Shown: positions 35,224 to 45,638 of the stretch, in pieces | Numbering within the stretch: the stretch's first letter is position 1 | Layout of the letters: each line of letters opens with the position of its first letter | Notes under the pieces: model-generated | The model's input: only the letters and a program-made list of their open reading frames with translations | What the model was told of the DNA's origin: nothing | Databases searched by the model: none | Assembly: GCA_026873275.1 (NCBI GenBank) | Contig: JANTUC010000019.1 | Location: 433,378-497,377 of the forward strand | DNA length: 64,000 bases | Direction: 5' to 3' | DNA from: Pseudopithomyces maydicus | Taxonomy: Eukaryota > Ascomycota > Dothideomycetes > Pleosporales > Didymosphaeriaceae | Made by a program: the position numbers and the translations under genes

Positions 35224-37530
35224 ATGGCAGTCCCAGCCGCGTTCATGTATGAAGCTCTGGCCACGGACGGAATCAGGCTGCTGAGGGTCAGCCTAGATGA
35301 TACGCCCGATATATCTTGCGATCTCCTCACTTTCAGCCGGGAGGAAAATCCGCCATTCTACGCCTTGTCCTACGTGTGGGGCTCCGAGGATAACAAGATC
35401 GAGATAACCATCAATCAGCGACCATTTCCGATCACCCGAAACCTGTACCAGGCCTTGGAGCAATGGAAGCTGAAACTGAAAGATGGGAGGTTTCATGAGC
35501 CCACAACTCCCGGCGATAGTGACCCTGTGCCTTGTTTGTTGTGGGTCGATGCCTTGTGTATCAATCAGCAAGACATTGATGAAAAATCGACACAAGTGCC
35601 GCATATTGGGGCGATTTATAAGAGCTGCAGTCGCGTCATTGCGTGGCTGGGTCCAGAAGTTTTGGATGACGAAGGCCAAAATCAATGTCGACTTGGGCAC
35701 GACGAAGTACACCTCGCTACTACAGAAGATTGTGCAGCGACGCAATCTGGGTCACCTTTACGTATATCGGATGAACAATGCGATGTCCAGTTTAATTTCG
35801 TTCCGAAGCCTTTGATCAACTCTAAAGAGCTGTACGGCTTTGATAAACAGCGTCGCGCCATGCCATCGTCTCCATGGTTCATACAGCGAGGCAAATGCGA
35901 AGAACAATCGACACAGAAGAGTATGTGTTCCTGTAACAGAGCATTCCTGAGGAAATTTAAACTTCTCCGCTCTGTCACTTCCGATCAGGCTTGCTTTTTT
36001 AAGCTGATCCTTTTCTACCACCTATCAGAATCGTTCTCTGACTTGATCATTTTCGAAAAATCATTACGGGATTTCGCTACGAGGCCCTGGTTCAGGCGTA
36101 TTTGGATCGCTCAAGAGATGGCTCTTCCCACCCGAGATCCGATACTGCTCGTTGGCGATTATGAACTATCGTTCATTGAATTCAGTTATATCTGGGAGCT
36201 CTTCTCTGGTCCGCGTGAAATCTGGCAACATGTTAGAGAGCCAGTACTAACCATTTATGCGACTATACGTTTAAGATCAAAAGTATGGAATACAGATCAG
36301 AGCTTGAGTGAAGGCGAGGTATCAGTTTTCGATCGACTTGTGGGCAACCCTGTTGTTGAAGGAGACCGGGGTTATTCAAGAAGCTTGGACTCTGGACAGT
36401 ATTTATATGACGACATCTTGTTACGGATATCAAATGATGGCTTGTCGTGGGAAGAAAGGATGGTGCTGTCTCTCATGGATGTTGGTGGTCTCGTATCAAC
36501 GCAGCCGCATGACTACATATATGCCTTATTGGGGGTGGCCTGCACTGATGTATCCGCATTACCGCGACATCTATTACCCAATTATGGAACCAGCTTCAAA
36601 GAAGTCTACTATCATTACACAAAGCACCTTCTATTAGCCACTGACGATCCGCGCCTCCTGGACGTTGCCTCCCTAGGAATGTCCGGATTTCCTTCTTGGG
36701 TGCCTGATTTCAGACGAATGTATACTTCGTTTAGGTCAGACTTTTTTAAAAACACACAACATCAACAAGTTCATCTTACATCTGATACACTGCACATCCG
36801 AGGAGTTTCTCTGGGTAAATGCGTGTCTGCATTCTCAAATCCAGAACACGAAGAGGGCTTATCACGACCTAACCTTGTGGAAATACTTCGATACTTCCAG
36901 GAAGCGATAATTATGACTTCTTCCGATATCACTGGCGTCAATTCATCCGAAACTCTGCGACGATGGATCAAAACCCAAGATTGGATCTTCGAACATGATC
37001 CACTGGACTGTGACCTTTACAGGGAACACTTGTGGTTCTCATTTGAGGCGGTCACTGAAAACAAAGATTTGGAGATGATTTTTCCGGCTGAGATAGCCAG
37101 ACACATGGAGCGACTATTGACACGCATCGTGACGTCCAGACGCCATTTCTTTGTCCTAGACGTCGGGATCAGAGGCAGCAGCTGGATACAAGACGATAAC
37201 GCACATAGCGACGAACACGTTTGTCCACAACCTGGCGATGTTGTGTTTACGCTTTCCGGAATGCGATGGCATTATTTACTAACCCCAGTAGATGAGGACA
37301 CGTGGAGGTTCAAGAGCAGAGTCACGATTGACCCCTTTCCTTTTGGAATCTGGGATGAAACGCGTCAGGAGATTGAGGATTCTTTTCGTGATGCTGAAGC
37401 TGGAAAACCCCTCTTTGTGAGGTTGTGCAGCTGCAGGTCGTATAGAAAATCGGATTTTGGAAGATCTGAACATGATGCGCATCATGAGAAGCTTCCAGAT
37501 GCGACTATCGAATCACTTGGAAACGCGTAG
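35224..37530 (+). CDS. HET-domain (heterokaryon incompatibility) protein
   Basis: An uninterrupted exon of 768 residues from the ATG at 35224. The HET domain (residues about 35-160) shows FYALSYVWGSED, NLYQALEQWK, LLWVDALCINQQD and GAIYKSCSRVIAWLGPE. Downstream family blocks are RPWFRRIWIAQEMALP, DYIYALLGVA, LLPNYGTSFKEVYYHYTKHL and FPSWVPDF, ending with PGDVVFTLSGMRWHYLL. HET domains (TIR-related fold) start a cell-death response in allorecognition or immunity. No NACHT or repeat domain is fused, so the trigger partner must be elsewhere. Unlike the HET copy at 20.7-22.9 kb, it has no disabling mutation. Confidence 0.85.
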   Translation: MAVPAAFMYEALATDGIRLLRVSLDDTPDISCDLLTFSREENPPFYALSYVWGSEDNKIEITINQRPFPITRNLYQALEQWKLKLKDGRFHEPTTPGDSDPVPCLLWVDALCINQQDIDEKSTQVPHIGAIYKSCSRVIAWLGPEVLDDEGQNQCRLGHDEVHLATTEDCAATQSGSPLRISDEQCDVQFNFVPKPLINSKELYGFDKQRRAMPSSPWFIQRGKCEEQSTQKSMCSCNRAFLRKFKLLRSVTSDQACFFKLILFYHLSESFSDLIIFEKSLRDFATRPWFRRIWIAQEMALPTRDPILLVGDYELSFIEFSYIWELFSGPREIWQHVREPVLTIYATIRLRSKVWNTDQSLSEGEVSVFDRLVGNPVVEGDRGYSRSLDSGQYLYDDILLRISNDGLSWEERMVLSLMDVGGLVSTQPHDYIYALLGVACTDVSALPRHLLPNYGTSFKEVYYHYTKHLLLATDDPRLLDVASLGMSGFPSWVPDFRRMYTSFRSDFFKNTQHQQVHLTSDTLHIRGVSLGKCVSAFSNPEHEEGLSRPNLVEILRYFQEAIIMTSSDITGVNSSETLRRWIKTQDWIFEHDPLDCDLYREHLWFSFEAVTENKDLEMIFPAEIARHMERLLTRIVTSRRHFFVLDVGIRGSSWIQDDNAHSDEHVCPQPGDVVFTLSGMRWHYLLTPVDEDTWRFKSRVTIDPFPFGIWDETRQEIEDSFRDAEAGKPLFVRLCSCRSYRKSDFGRSEHDAHHEKLPDATIESLGNA

Positions 37531-37916
37531 ACAAACTGGCGTTCAAATTTCGTCTTTAGGTGTTGTACCATTGAAATGTTTCTGGGGAGCATCGCTTTTT
37601 TGTCATCAATTTCGCTATGTGTTTGCCTTGATACTCTTGACAAGCAAGTATGCTTAAACGTGAAATAGATTTAAAGGAACTACTACCAGTTCTAGCTCGT
37701 TTGTTCCATGTAAGTGTATGCTACCGACTTGATGATTTTCGTAAGCCACTTCTGGAATCAAGAAGACGCATAGTGTATTGCTTGGATCATCTGATGAATT
37801 TGTGGTTGTCACTTCAACGGATGGCCTAGGCCTTGGAGACGAGTTGCAGTCATGATAAAGCAGATCATCACAAGCTCAACTCTTCAATTATTCCATAAAT
37901 GAATCTACAACCTCCC
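37531..37916. other. Convergent intergenic region
   Basis: Between the HET and alpha-galactosidase 3' ends; nothing recognised. Confidence 0.4.
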
Positions 37917-39303
37917 CTATTTGGTGACCTTAATAACCGCCATGTCATGCGCTGCCAGACTGAAAGAGACACTGGTTCCCTTTCCAGTCTTTCCACTGTA
38001 CATCTCCTTCCAGTTGTACTCGCCCGAACCTCCAAGACCAGGAACATCCGCGAACTTCACAGAAAGAGTAGCAGCTCCATTGGCGGCCGAGAGACCGATC
38101 ACAACACCATCGCTGAGTGGACCCGCCCAGTATGGGTAGATCTGACCGTTAACGCGTCCAGGACCACCTGGTGGCACGAATGGCGCAGCAGCCTTGCCGA
38201 GCGAGTCTTGGTTGATGTCGATGATACCCTAACAGTATGTTAGCTTCTATAGTATGCGATAGCTCATGAACTAATCACCTTGTTCTTGACGATGGCCAAA
38301 GTTGAGGAAGAGATCTTGCTAAGATCTGTGCCGAGAACCAGGGGAGATTTGGCAATGGCCCAAAGACCGAAGTGCAGGCGCTCCTCATTTGCATTGAGCT
38401 TGCCGTTGCCGACAATCTGTGAGACACCAATTGTCAGTACCTGATTTGTACCTTGCATGAGCTTTTTTTTTCACTTACCAGCATGTCGAGGTCGTTGAAG
38501 CCACCCGGTCCAGAGTACTGCGCGATGTCCTGCGCACCAGCACCAATACGCACGACAGACGCCCAGTCACCCCAGTTGTCAGTCGACATTCTCCAGGAGT
38601 TACCCATGCTCTTTCCCCATGTCCAGACATTGTCGCGACCCCAGTTGCACAGGTTGAAGTAGATGTTCTTGGTACCCTTCACACTGGTAATGGCATCGCG
38701 CATAGTCGTGTACCATGTCTGTGTGTTGCCCTTGGGGCTGCCGCACGTTTGCGGTAGTGGGCTAGTGTTGCATGGAGTGTAGCAGTTGTCGTGTTTCCAG
38801 AAGTCAACATCCCACGAGGCGAGCGTTTGAGCGTCTTGCTTCTCATGACCCTGCGAGCCAGGATAGCCAGCGCATGTCTGGGTGCCGGCGCAGCCATAAA
38901 GACCGAATTTGAGACCCATGCCATGGATCTTCTGGGTCACTGAGCGGATACCATTCGGCCATTTGGATGGGTCTGGCACAAGGTATCCGGAGGAGTTACG
39001 AGATTTGGTCGACCAGCAGTCATCGATGTTGACATAGGTGTACCCTACGTCCTTCAGACCCAAAGACACGAATTTATTCGCTGTGTCTATGGCCCACTTT
39101 TCCGAAGCTGCGTTACATTGTCCGGCGTTCTTCTATCATTAGTGGTGGCCTTTAGTGCACTAGACGGTACGTACCCAGCCACTCCATCCCATGAGTGGAG
39201 TTGCGCCCAGTCCGTTATCGAGCCTCGGTTCAATAGGAGTCCCTGCAACATTTGCAACAAACTGGCCTACGGCCGCAGCACCGATAAAAGTGTGTGAGTG
39301 CAT
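37917..39303 (-). CDS. Secreted GH27 alpha-galactosidase
   Basis: Four exons (introns 39130-39174, 38417-38478, 38229-38278) give 409 residues from the ATG at 39303. An in-frame ATG at 39357 would mask the signal-like MHSHTFIGAAAVGQFVANVA. GH27 signatures: LGATPLMGWSGW, GYTYVNIDDCWS, FGLYGCAGTQTCAGYPGS, VDFWKHDNC (the nucleophile Asp, usually in K-Y-D), GPGGFNDLDML (acid/base Asp) and LHFGLWAIAKSPLVLGTDL. The C-terminal beta domain (SLAAHDMAVIKVTK) is complete. It removes terminal alpha-linked galactose from raffinose-type sugars and galactomannan outside the cell. The first intron ends in TAGAAG, so either AG is possible; use of the second avoids an extra Lys. Confidence 0.9.
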
Positions 39304-41061
39304 CGTTTGTACTGTGGTCGATGGAGGGAAAAAAGGAATTTGGTCAATACCCGCCATGACTGTATTTATGTATCTGACCGCTTGTTGTGAACCGCCACAA
39401 ATATCGTTCGTTTAAATTAGAATCTATAGTAATGTGTATATGCTTGTACCAAGGCCTGTTTTATTGGTATAATCCACCAATACACAACTAGCGGAAAAAT
39501 AAATTCTCGAGGAAATTGTCGTGTGCTAAGTTATTTGGAGGAATTGCTAGGGAGAATTCACGGGGTTTATCTTTTACCATCTATTAGCTCAGCGTCCTAG
39601 CCCACATTAGGCATAGAACATTCCACCGGCAAAATCCCCGCGCGGGGAGGTTCCCGATACTACCTAGGTAGCCACAATGCTTATTTGTTTCTTGTGCTGC
39701 TTTCTGTAAGGCTTCCGCTTTTGTTTCACGACTGTGCTAGTGGCCAAGAAGTTTGAAGATCCTCGGACGATTAGTGCATGCGATGGATCGACATGAACTC
39801 GGGGTAGGTTGCCACACTAATGTAACCTCTCATTCTCGACTATGCAGTCCAGTAGATCAGGACGAATTAGGCAAATACATACCTGTTGTGGAGGTTATGC
39901 TATTTGCACAGCCAGTGCCACAAAGGCTGATGCATTCTTAATGAACATCCACCGTTCTTGCAGTATATCCGTAGTCACAATCACTGGGTCTGGCCTTGGT
40001 TTGTAAATATTAGACATGGGTATAATGAGGCATTTATTAGAGTTATGTATTACTTATCACATATGATCTTTACAGTATTTATGTTAATTATGTCCATCCC
40101 CGTAATGATCAGAGGACGACACGGCTTACTGTAGAATAACCTGAATACGCTTTACCCGATACGCACTGGAGCTTCAGTCAGACATTATATACAATATTAT
40201 TCGTTCAAGTCAAGGAAACTATCCATGACTTCCTATAATTGATTGCCAACTAGTTCAAGAGGAGCTTCTGTTGATACACTATAGTCTGAGAATCAGAGAC
40301 TCAAATGCAAATCGGAAAGGTGGCTGAACTGCATAACGTTTCATGTATATTGCGAGAAGGCCCGAACGCTCTTAGTAAAACGATATCGCCGATTTGTCCT
40401 CCTCGACCGTAATAATATTTAGGCATTCGAATGAACTACACTCAAGAATAAGTGAATAGCTAGCTATACGCGATAGTCGATGGGGTAACCTGTCTTGCAA
40501 TGGATACATGATTACTGTCGAATAAATAGAAATCACCGGCGGAGCTAATATTAGTTTTATGACCATAATGATTAATCGCAAGTTAAAGTCATGTGAACTG
40601 ATAGTAACTTATTTGAGTATGGGAAATGGTCTGTACAAAATTTTGCAAACGGGTCCGCTGAAGGTGTGATGAGTGAGTATATGGTTCATTGATTTGCCGT
40701 CTTAGCTTCGCGCCATCCATGCTATGTTGAAGCCAGGGGAGGAAACTCGGAGTGTGATATCAGTTTTCGAAGAAGACTCGTGCGAGTACTCATTTGCTGT
40801 TGCCTAGTGTAAATACAGTATAGGAGGGCGTGAGCTGTGATTGGAGAAAGTGACAGAGTGAGATGACGTCAATTATGACACTGCCTGAACGGATTACATT
40901 TACAATGCAGGTTTGACTGAGAATCATCACCGGTACCGGTAGATGTTTGTTTGCACAGGGTGGTGTAGTGCGCCGTCTGGGTGGGTTGTTGGCTAAAAAA
41001 AGGAGGTGATTGATGGCGGAGTGCGAAGAAAGCGGGGAAGTGGGGATCGTCTTTGGCGCTA

Positions 41062-41082
41062 GGACAAAGTCAAGTCCGGACT
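41062..41082 (+). promoter_or_regulatory. CGG-type element upstream of the Zn2Cys6 gene
   Basis: GGACAAAGTCAAGTCCG (41062-41078) is identical to 45866-45882 in the aldolase/transporter promoter. Here it runs into a perfect 10-bp palindrome, AGTCCGGACT (41073-41082). It lies about 60-75 bp upstream of the start codon. It resembles everted/inverted CGG triplets bound by Zn2Cys6 proteins. Confidence 0.6.
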
Positions 41083-41114
41083 CGCACGAAGAAGAATCCA
41101 CCTCTTGAACCTCT

Positions 41115-41130
41115 CGGTCGGGGCAGACCG
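41115..41130 (+). promoter_or_regulatory. CGGTC-N6-GACCG inverted repeat
   Basis: A perfect 5-bp inverted repeat lies directly 5' of the proposed start codon of the Zn2Cys6 gene. It is a possible second CGG/CCG operator. Confidence 0.4.
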
Positions 41131-41138
41131 ATGCCATC

Positions 41139-42119
41139 ATGGTAAGCGATCCACGTGTCTTTCCCCGGATCATCTCTCTTGGCAACGCCTAGGTGACCAT
41201 ACATATGTATCCAGGAAGAGGGTAGCAATTACCACCCCATTGCATGCGAATCATGCCGAAACAAGAAGTCCAAGGTGAGCAACCTCTAGAACCATTCTCG
41301 GAATTTAGATGCTAATGGAGCAATAGTGCGATCGTGACTTGTGCGTTCAGATCTATCTAAATAATGATACTTTTTACTGATCACGCCAAGGCCAATCTGT
41401 TCCCAATGCGCTTCAATAGGAGCTGACTGCAGATATCCTCCAACCAACAAGAGGTAACATTGACCCCACTCAAGGTAAACTATGAATCGTTTAATGTTGC
41501 TAAATATCATTGCAGAGGACTGCCGTCGGGATACGTTGCTCTCGTGGAGCAGAGGCTTCTTGAGTCGGAGATTGTCATATTCGAACTACTTTCCACACTA
41601 TACGGCGACTCGCCCACAATTACAAGAAAGAGCCTATCGCAGAAGGAATGTCAACTTCTTTCCGAATTCGCGAAAGCTCAGTCGAAATCGAAGAAGGTCG
41701 AAGAATGGAAGAACTTCCCATTAGCTACAGAGGAACAACGGCAAGTGTGGTGGCAGAAGAAGCAGGAAATGGTCAAAATGTTTGGCCGGAATGCCAATGG
41801 GCAAGTGAACACACCTAGCCAGTCAGAGAAATTCCAAGATGCATCACCAGTGTCCACTGGGTCGGTACTGGACACACGGTCAGATGTGCCTCTGCCACCA
41901 GTCCAAGGGCACTACAACCCGACGACCAACTTAAATAGATGGGAAGTAGAGCTGGAAAGCTCTCTCATTCACGAACCAAACCTTGCGATGGAGGAATCTG
42001 AGACCAGGAATAGCTTTTTGTCCGCGGTTGGGGTGCAAGTGGCCGCCGCAGACAGTCCGAAAGGACATCCCTCGCCAGGTCTGCGTCCGTCGAGTGACAG
42101 ATGGAGAAAGTACTTTTAG
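41139..42119 (+). CDS. Zn2Cys6 DNA-binding protein without middle-homology domain
   Basis: Five coding exons with introns 41142-41214, 41275-41326, 41341-41390 and 41454-41515; the total is 247 residues. The zinc cluster is CESCRNKKSKCDRDLPICSQ followed by CASIGADC, with spacing C-x2-C-x6-C-x6-C-x2-C-x6-C, split by two introns. The first exon contributes only the ATG (then EEGSNYHPIAC), and exon three is 14 nt. The third intron ends in AAG. The rest is Ser/Pro/Gln-rich with SQKECQLLSEFAK and a WRKYF end, and contains no fungal transcription-factor domain. It is a probable regulator of the adjacent cluster and possibly of itself through the CGG elements. It is followed after 196 bp by a protein that has the missing domain. 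Confidence 0.75.
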
Positions 42120-42315
42120 AATTATGACAGCGCCAAGTAGATGATTTCATATTTAAAATATACTGATTTTGGTGTTCAGCTAGGAGGTGCCTGTGACACT
42201 AGAAGCTAGTCTATTTACAGGCAGCTAAATCAAGCGCATTGGCGTCGAACCCTCTGTGCGATGGATTACCATCACATAAACTATCCGTGCATCTTCCTAG
42301 CATCAAATCTCATTG

Positions 42316-44478
42316 ATGTCCGAGTCAACAGCCAATAGCAAACGTCGGGCCCGACATGGCGAGCCTGAAAATGGGTCCGATGGGAATGCTCTCGAAGCCA
42401 GGAAGCGCAGGGCGTTCCTACAGACCATGGGTCAGCAGTTGCGGGAGTTTGGCGCACAGGGAACAAGCCCTCAGGACCATGCCCGGCACACCTTTGGAAC
42501 CAGCCCTTCAACACGACCACGAACCCGTGCAGGAGAGACCCCGGCGGCACCTACGCAACACATTGATACCCCAGAGAACGATGCTGCTCCTGGTGAGGAC
42601 GATCAAGTACCAGCAGGTGCTGCGAAAAGCGCGACGAAGTGGCTCTGGAGTGCTGATGAAGTACTTCCCGTTGGTAGTGCAGAATTAGGTGTATGTTTTA
42701 CCTTCGATGATCTTCTGGATTGGAGTCAGCCCTACTTTGATCACTGGCATCCTGCCTTTCCATTTGTGCATGCGCCTTCATTACTGGAATACTTTCGACA
42801 TATAACTTCGGGGGCTCTTGGCACATCAAATTCACCACCATCGACGATGTTCCAAAGCGTTATATTACGATCGATTATGTCAATCTCAATTGCGGATCGA
42901 CGTCAGATGAAGCCTCCGACCAAAAGTTTGCCAGCAACACTTGTGTTTCATTCCTTCAACGATGCCATCAATAGCACCATGCTGGTCTTGACAGAAGAGA
43001 GCTCTATACTTTCACTGCAAGCTCTTGTCAGTGTTCAGCTTTTTCTACTCACTATGCATAGGTATAATGCTGCGTCTCGCTTGGAAGGGTTAGCCGTGCG
43101 CATAGCTTTCCAATTAGACCTACACAGATGCCCTTTACAAGCGCAGCCCAAAGAGAGCAAAGAGACCGAATTGCGCAAACGACTATTCTGGTCCATCTTC
43201 TGTATTGATCGATACATTTGCATTCGGTTAGGCAACCCTCTCGGGATACGGTCAGATGACGCGGATGTGTGCTATCCACACACCGAAAGGCACAGGAATA
43301 GCGTAATCAGTGAGGGGCAAGACGAAGGTAACGTCAAATATCTTTTCAAGCAAACAAGAAAAAATCATCCAGCTAATACTCCGCTAGATCGCGACGACAG
43401 GCTGGACCTGCTGGAATTTTTGGCGCAGCACGCTTCCATCAGGGGGTCCATTATGGAAAACCGTAGCAAGTCGGCCATCAAAGGTCCTCAGCATGATGTC
43501 GAGCAAGCAATGCAAGTTGAGGCCGAACATGCAAAATGGTGGAACACGGTAGATGAATATCTATCCAATGACGACCAGGCACAGAGCATCACGAAAATTC
43601 ACCAAGTGACACTGATAGTGCTGCGCTTCGAATCTATAGTGGCACTGCATCGGTCTTTACTAGCAGCATCTAAGAAGGATACAGCTTATAACGCAGCTCT
43701 ACAACGTTCCATCTCCGCTTCTCGTTCCATCATCAATACCCTACACAAAGCCTTGAAAGGCTTCGGTGCCTTTGATGGCTCTCCCGGGGTCAATGGCTAT
43801 GAGAGCACGCCTCTTTTCTGGCCTTCCTTCACCTGGGCTGTTTGGATGAGCACTTTCATCATTATTTCTGCCGCAACGGAGGACCAGATCTCTCGCCATG
43901 TAGCGCTAAGACTCGCCGAGAAAAGTGTCGAGATCCTTCGACATCTTGCTTTACGGGGGACAGGGTGGCCTGAAGCCTGTATAGTGGCTATCGAGAACCT
44001 CACAGCACGGCTCAACGGCGTCTCAACACGGAGTTCGAGCGTTGGACCTGGCAACTCCTCTTCCGTAACTCTACACAATAGCCAGTTCCAGCAAACACAG
44101 CATCCTTCCACACACGCACAATACCAGGATAATAGATTCCCAGGAGGTCAGCGAGTACACAACCAAGCTGCACGGCAAAATCGACCCACTTTGCCTACCG
44201 TACCACCTTTCACATCGACGGGGTTACAAGATCCGAATGCATCAATGATGTACATGCACGACTTTGATCAAACAGTTCCCGGTATTTCACAAGGAATGGA
44301 ACTTCACGATCGTACAAGTCTTGCAAGTGTACATCTAGGTGGTGCTGGTAACTTCCTAGGGATAGCGCAGCAATCCTCAGACAACCCGAGACCCAGCGAC
44401 GATATCATGCAACTGTTCAGTGGAGAGGATATCTCTTCGTGGGTAGGCAACAATACTAATTTCAATGGAGCTTGGTGA
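42316..44478 (+). CDS. Fungal-specific transcription-factor-domain protein lacking a zinc cluster
   Basis: A single uninterrupted exon of 720 residues. After a basic, disordered N-terminus (SKRRARHG), residues 130-400 match the fungal middle-homology region: FDDLLDWSQPYFDHWHPAFP FVHAPSLLEYF, RLEGLAVRIAFQLDLHRCP, ELRKRLFWSIFCIDRYICI and RLGNPLGIRSDDADVCYPHT. The C-terminus is Gln/Ser/Asn-rich, as in activation domains. No Cys6 or C2H2 motif is present anywhere in the frame. It probably works as a co-regulator, or with the zinc-cluster protein encoded just upstream. Confidence 0.8.
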   Translation: MSESTANSKRRARHGEPENGSDGNALEARKRRAFLQTMGQQLREFGAQGTSPQDHARHTFGTSPSTRPRTRAGETPAAPTQHIDTPENDAAPGEDDQVPAGAAKSATKWLWSADEVLPVGSAELGVCFTFDDLLDWSQPYFDHWHPAFPFVHAPSLLEYFRHITSGALGTSNSPPSTMFQSVILRSIMSISIADRRQMKPPTKSLPATLVFHSFNDAINSTMLVLTEESSILSLQALVSVQLFLLTMHRYNAASRLEGLAVRIAFQLDLHRCPLQAQPKESKETELRKRLFWSIFCIDRYICIRLGNPLGIRSDDADVCYPHTERHRNSVISEGQDEGNVKYLFKQTRKNHPANTPLDRDDRLDLLEFLAQHASIRGSIMENRSKSAIKGPQHDVEQAMQVEAEHAKWWNTVDEYLSNDDQAQSITKIHQVTLIVLRFESIVALHRSLLAASKKDTAYNAALQRSISASRSIINTLHKALKGFGAFDGSPGVNGYESTPLFWPSFTWAVWMSTFIIISAATEDQISRHVALRLAEKSVEILRHLALRGTGWPEACIVAIENLTARLNGVSTRSSSVGPGNSSSVTLHNSQFQQTQHPSTHAQYQDNRFPGGQRVHNQAARQNRPTLPTVPPFTSTGLQDPNASMMYMHDFDQTVPGISQGMELHDRTSLASVHLGGAGNFLGIAQQSSDNPRPSDDIMQLFSGEDISSWVGNNTNFNGAW

Positions 44479-44669
44479 TACACAGACTTCCGGCCCAGCG
44501 CATCATCTCACTGCACTTGTATATATGGGTCAAGATTCACATTCAAAAGGTTATCGGGGTGGATAAAAGTGAAGTCATAAAAGCATCTATTCATGCTCTA
44601 TCTACAGGTATCGCAAGCAAGAAATCTTGATGAAAAAGAAATAAAATCAATCATACCACGAGCATCTCC

Positions 44670-45638
44670 TCAGCTCGACTTGGGCACAACAGCCTTGCTC
44701 AAAGACGCCGACTTGATCGCGCTGTGAATCTCCTGCTCTGCACCTTCCGGAAGAGGCAACAGCCCACTCCTCACTGTCGCGTGCTCCAAAATACCCCTTG
44801 CAACCAGAGCATGCTTCAGCGCAACAGTGCCCTCCATGTGCGACCCTCGGTGGTAGACGCTCTTGGTCACGGGAAGCAACCTGTCGTGGACTGCCCTTGC
44901 GCGAGCATAATCGCGTGCCTTTCCGGCCTCGATCATTTCAAGCAGCGGCTCTGGTGCAATGTTGCCGTATCCAACGAGCATGCCGTCGACGTCGAAAGTA
45001 GTGTGAAGGAGGTACTCGTCGTGGCAAGTAAGGATGGTCAAGTCCGGGTTCTGGGCCTTGATGACGGGAATCTCAGTGTCCCATCGTCGCATGTTGCGCA
45101 CGCCGTTCTTCATCGCAATCACACCGGGCTGGGCGGCAATGTCCAAAAGCGTCTGCAGCGAGTAGGTCGCCTTGGTGTTGTCTGGGTATTGGAAGAGGAT
45201 AAGCGGCAGGCCGGACTTCTCGTAGACTTGCTTGTATCGGTCCTGGGGCGCACCAGGCTGGTAGCCGAATCGGAGCCATCCGTGGCTGGGGTAGAGAAGT
45301 CCTGCTTGTGCACCGGCGGCCTTTGCTCGTTGGGCCTCAAGGGCGGCGACTTCGGTACCTTCGGTTGTGATGCCGGCGATGATGGGAATCTTGTTGTCGA
45401 CTGACTTGACGAATGCTTTGATCACGTCGACTTGCTCCTCCTGGGTAAGGAATGTGCCTTCACCAGCGTGTCCGAGGACAACCAGGCCCTTAACACCTGG
45501 GATGCTACCAAGCCATGAGCCTAGGCGTTGAATGGCAGCGTAGTCGATTGAGCCGTCTCGGTTGAAAGGTGTGACCGGGGCTGGGACGAGACCGGCAAGG
45601 TCAATCTTGGGAGGTTGCTGGACCGGCATGGAACCCAT
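44670..45638 (-). CDS. DapA/KDG-aldolase-family lyase
   Basis: A 322-residue single exon from the ATG at 45638. The TIM-barrel family is identified by LVPAPVTPFNRDGSIDYAAI, VLGHAGEGTFLTQEEQ (the GTTGE-like loop), IPIIAGITTEGT, LPLILFQYPDNT (catalytic Tyr) and GVIAMKNGVR (Schiff-base Lys), then VDGMLVGYGNIAPE. Class I aldolases of this family include dihydrodipicolinate synthase, N-acetylneuraminate lyase and 2-keto-3-deoxy-sugar-acid aldolases. Fungi make lysine by the alpha-aminoadipate route, so a catabolic 2-oxo-acid aldolase is likely. It is divergent from the MFS transporter gene, with a shared promoter containing CGGACAA elements. Confidence 0.85.
   Translation of the reverse strand: MGSMPVQQPPKIDLAGLVPAPVTPFNRDGSIDYAAIQRLGSWLGSIPGVKGLVVLGHAGEGTFLTQEEQVDVIKAFVKSVDNKIPIIAGITTEGTEVAALEAQRAKAAGAQAGLLYPSHGWLRFGYQPGAPQDRYKQVYEKSGLPLILFQYPDNTKATYSLQTLLDIAAQPGVIAMKNGVRNMRRWDTEIPVIKAQNPDLTILTCHDEYLLHTTFDVDGMLVGYGNIAPEPLLEMIEAGKARDYARARAVHDRLLPVTKSVYHRGSHMEGTVALKHALVARGILEHATVRSGLLPLPEGAEQEIHSAIKSASLSKAVVPKSS

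Larger units (their letters stand above)
39304..41138. other. Long AT-rich intergenic region
   Basis: About 1.8 kb between divergent genes. The right 100 bp hold the CGG-type elements listed separately. The rest shows no gene. Confidence 0.4.
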
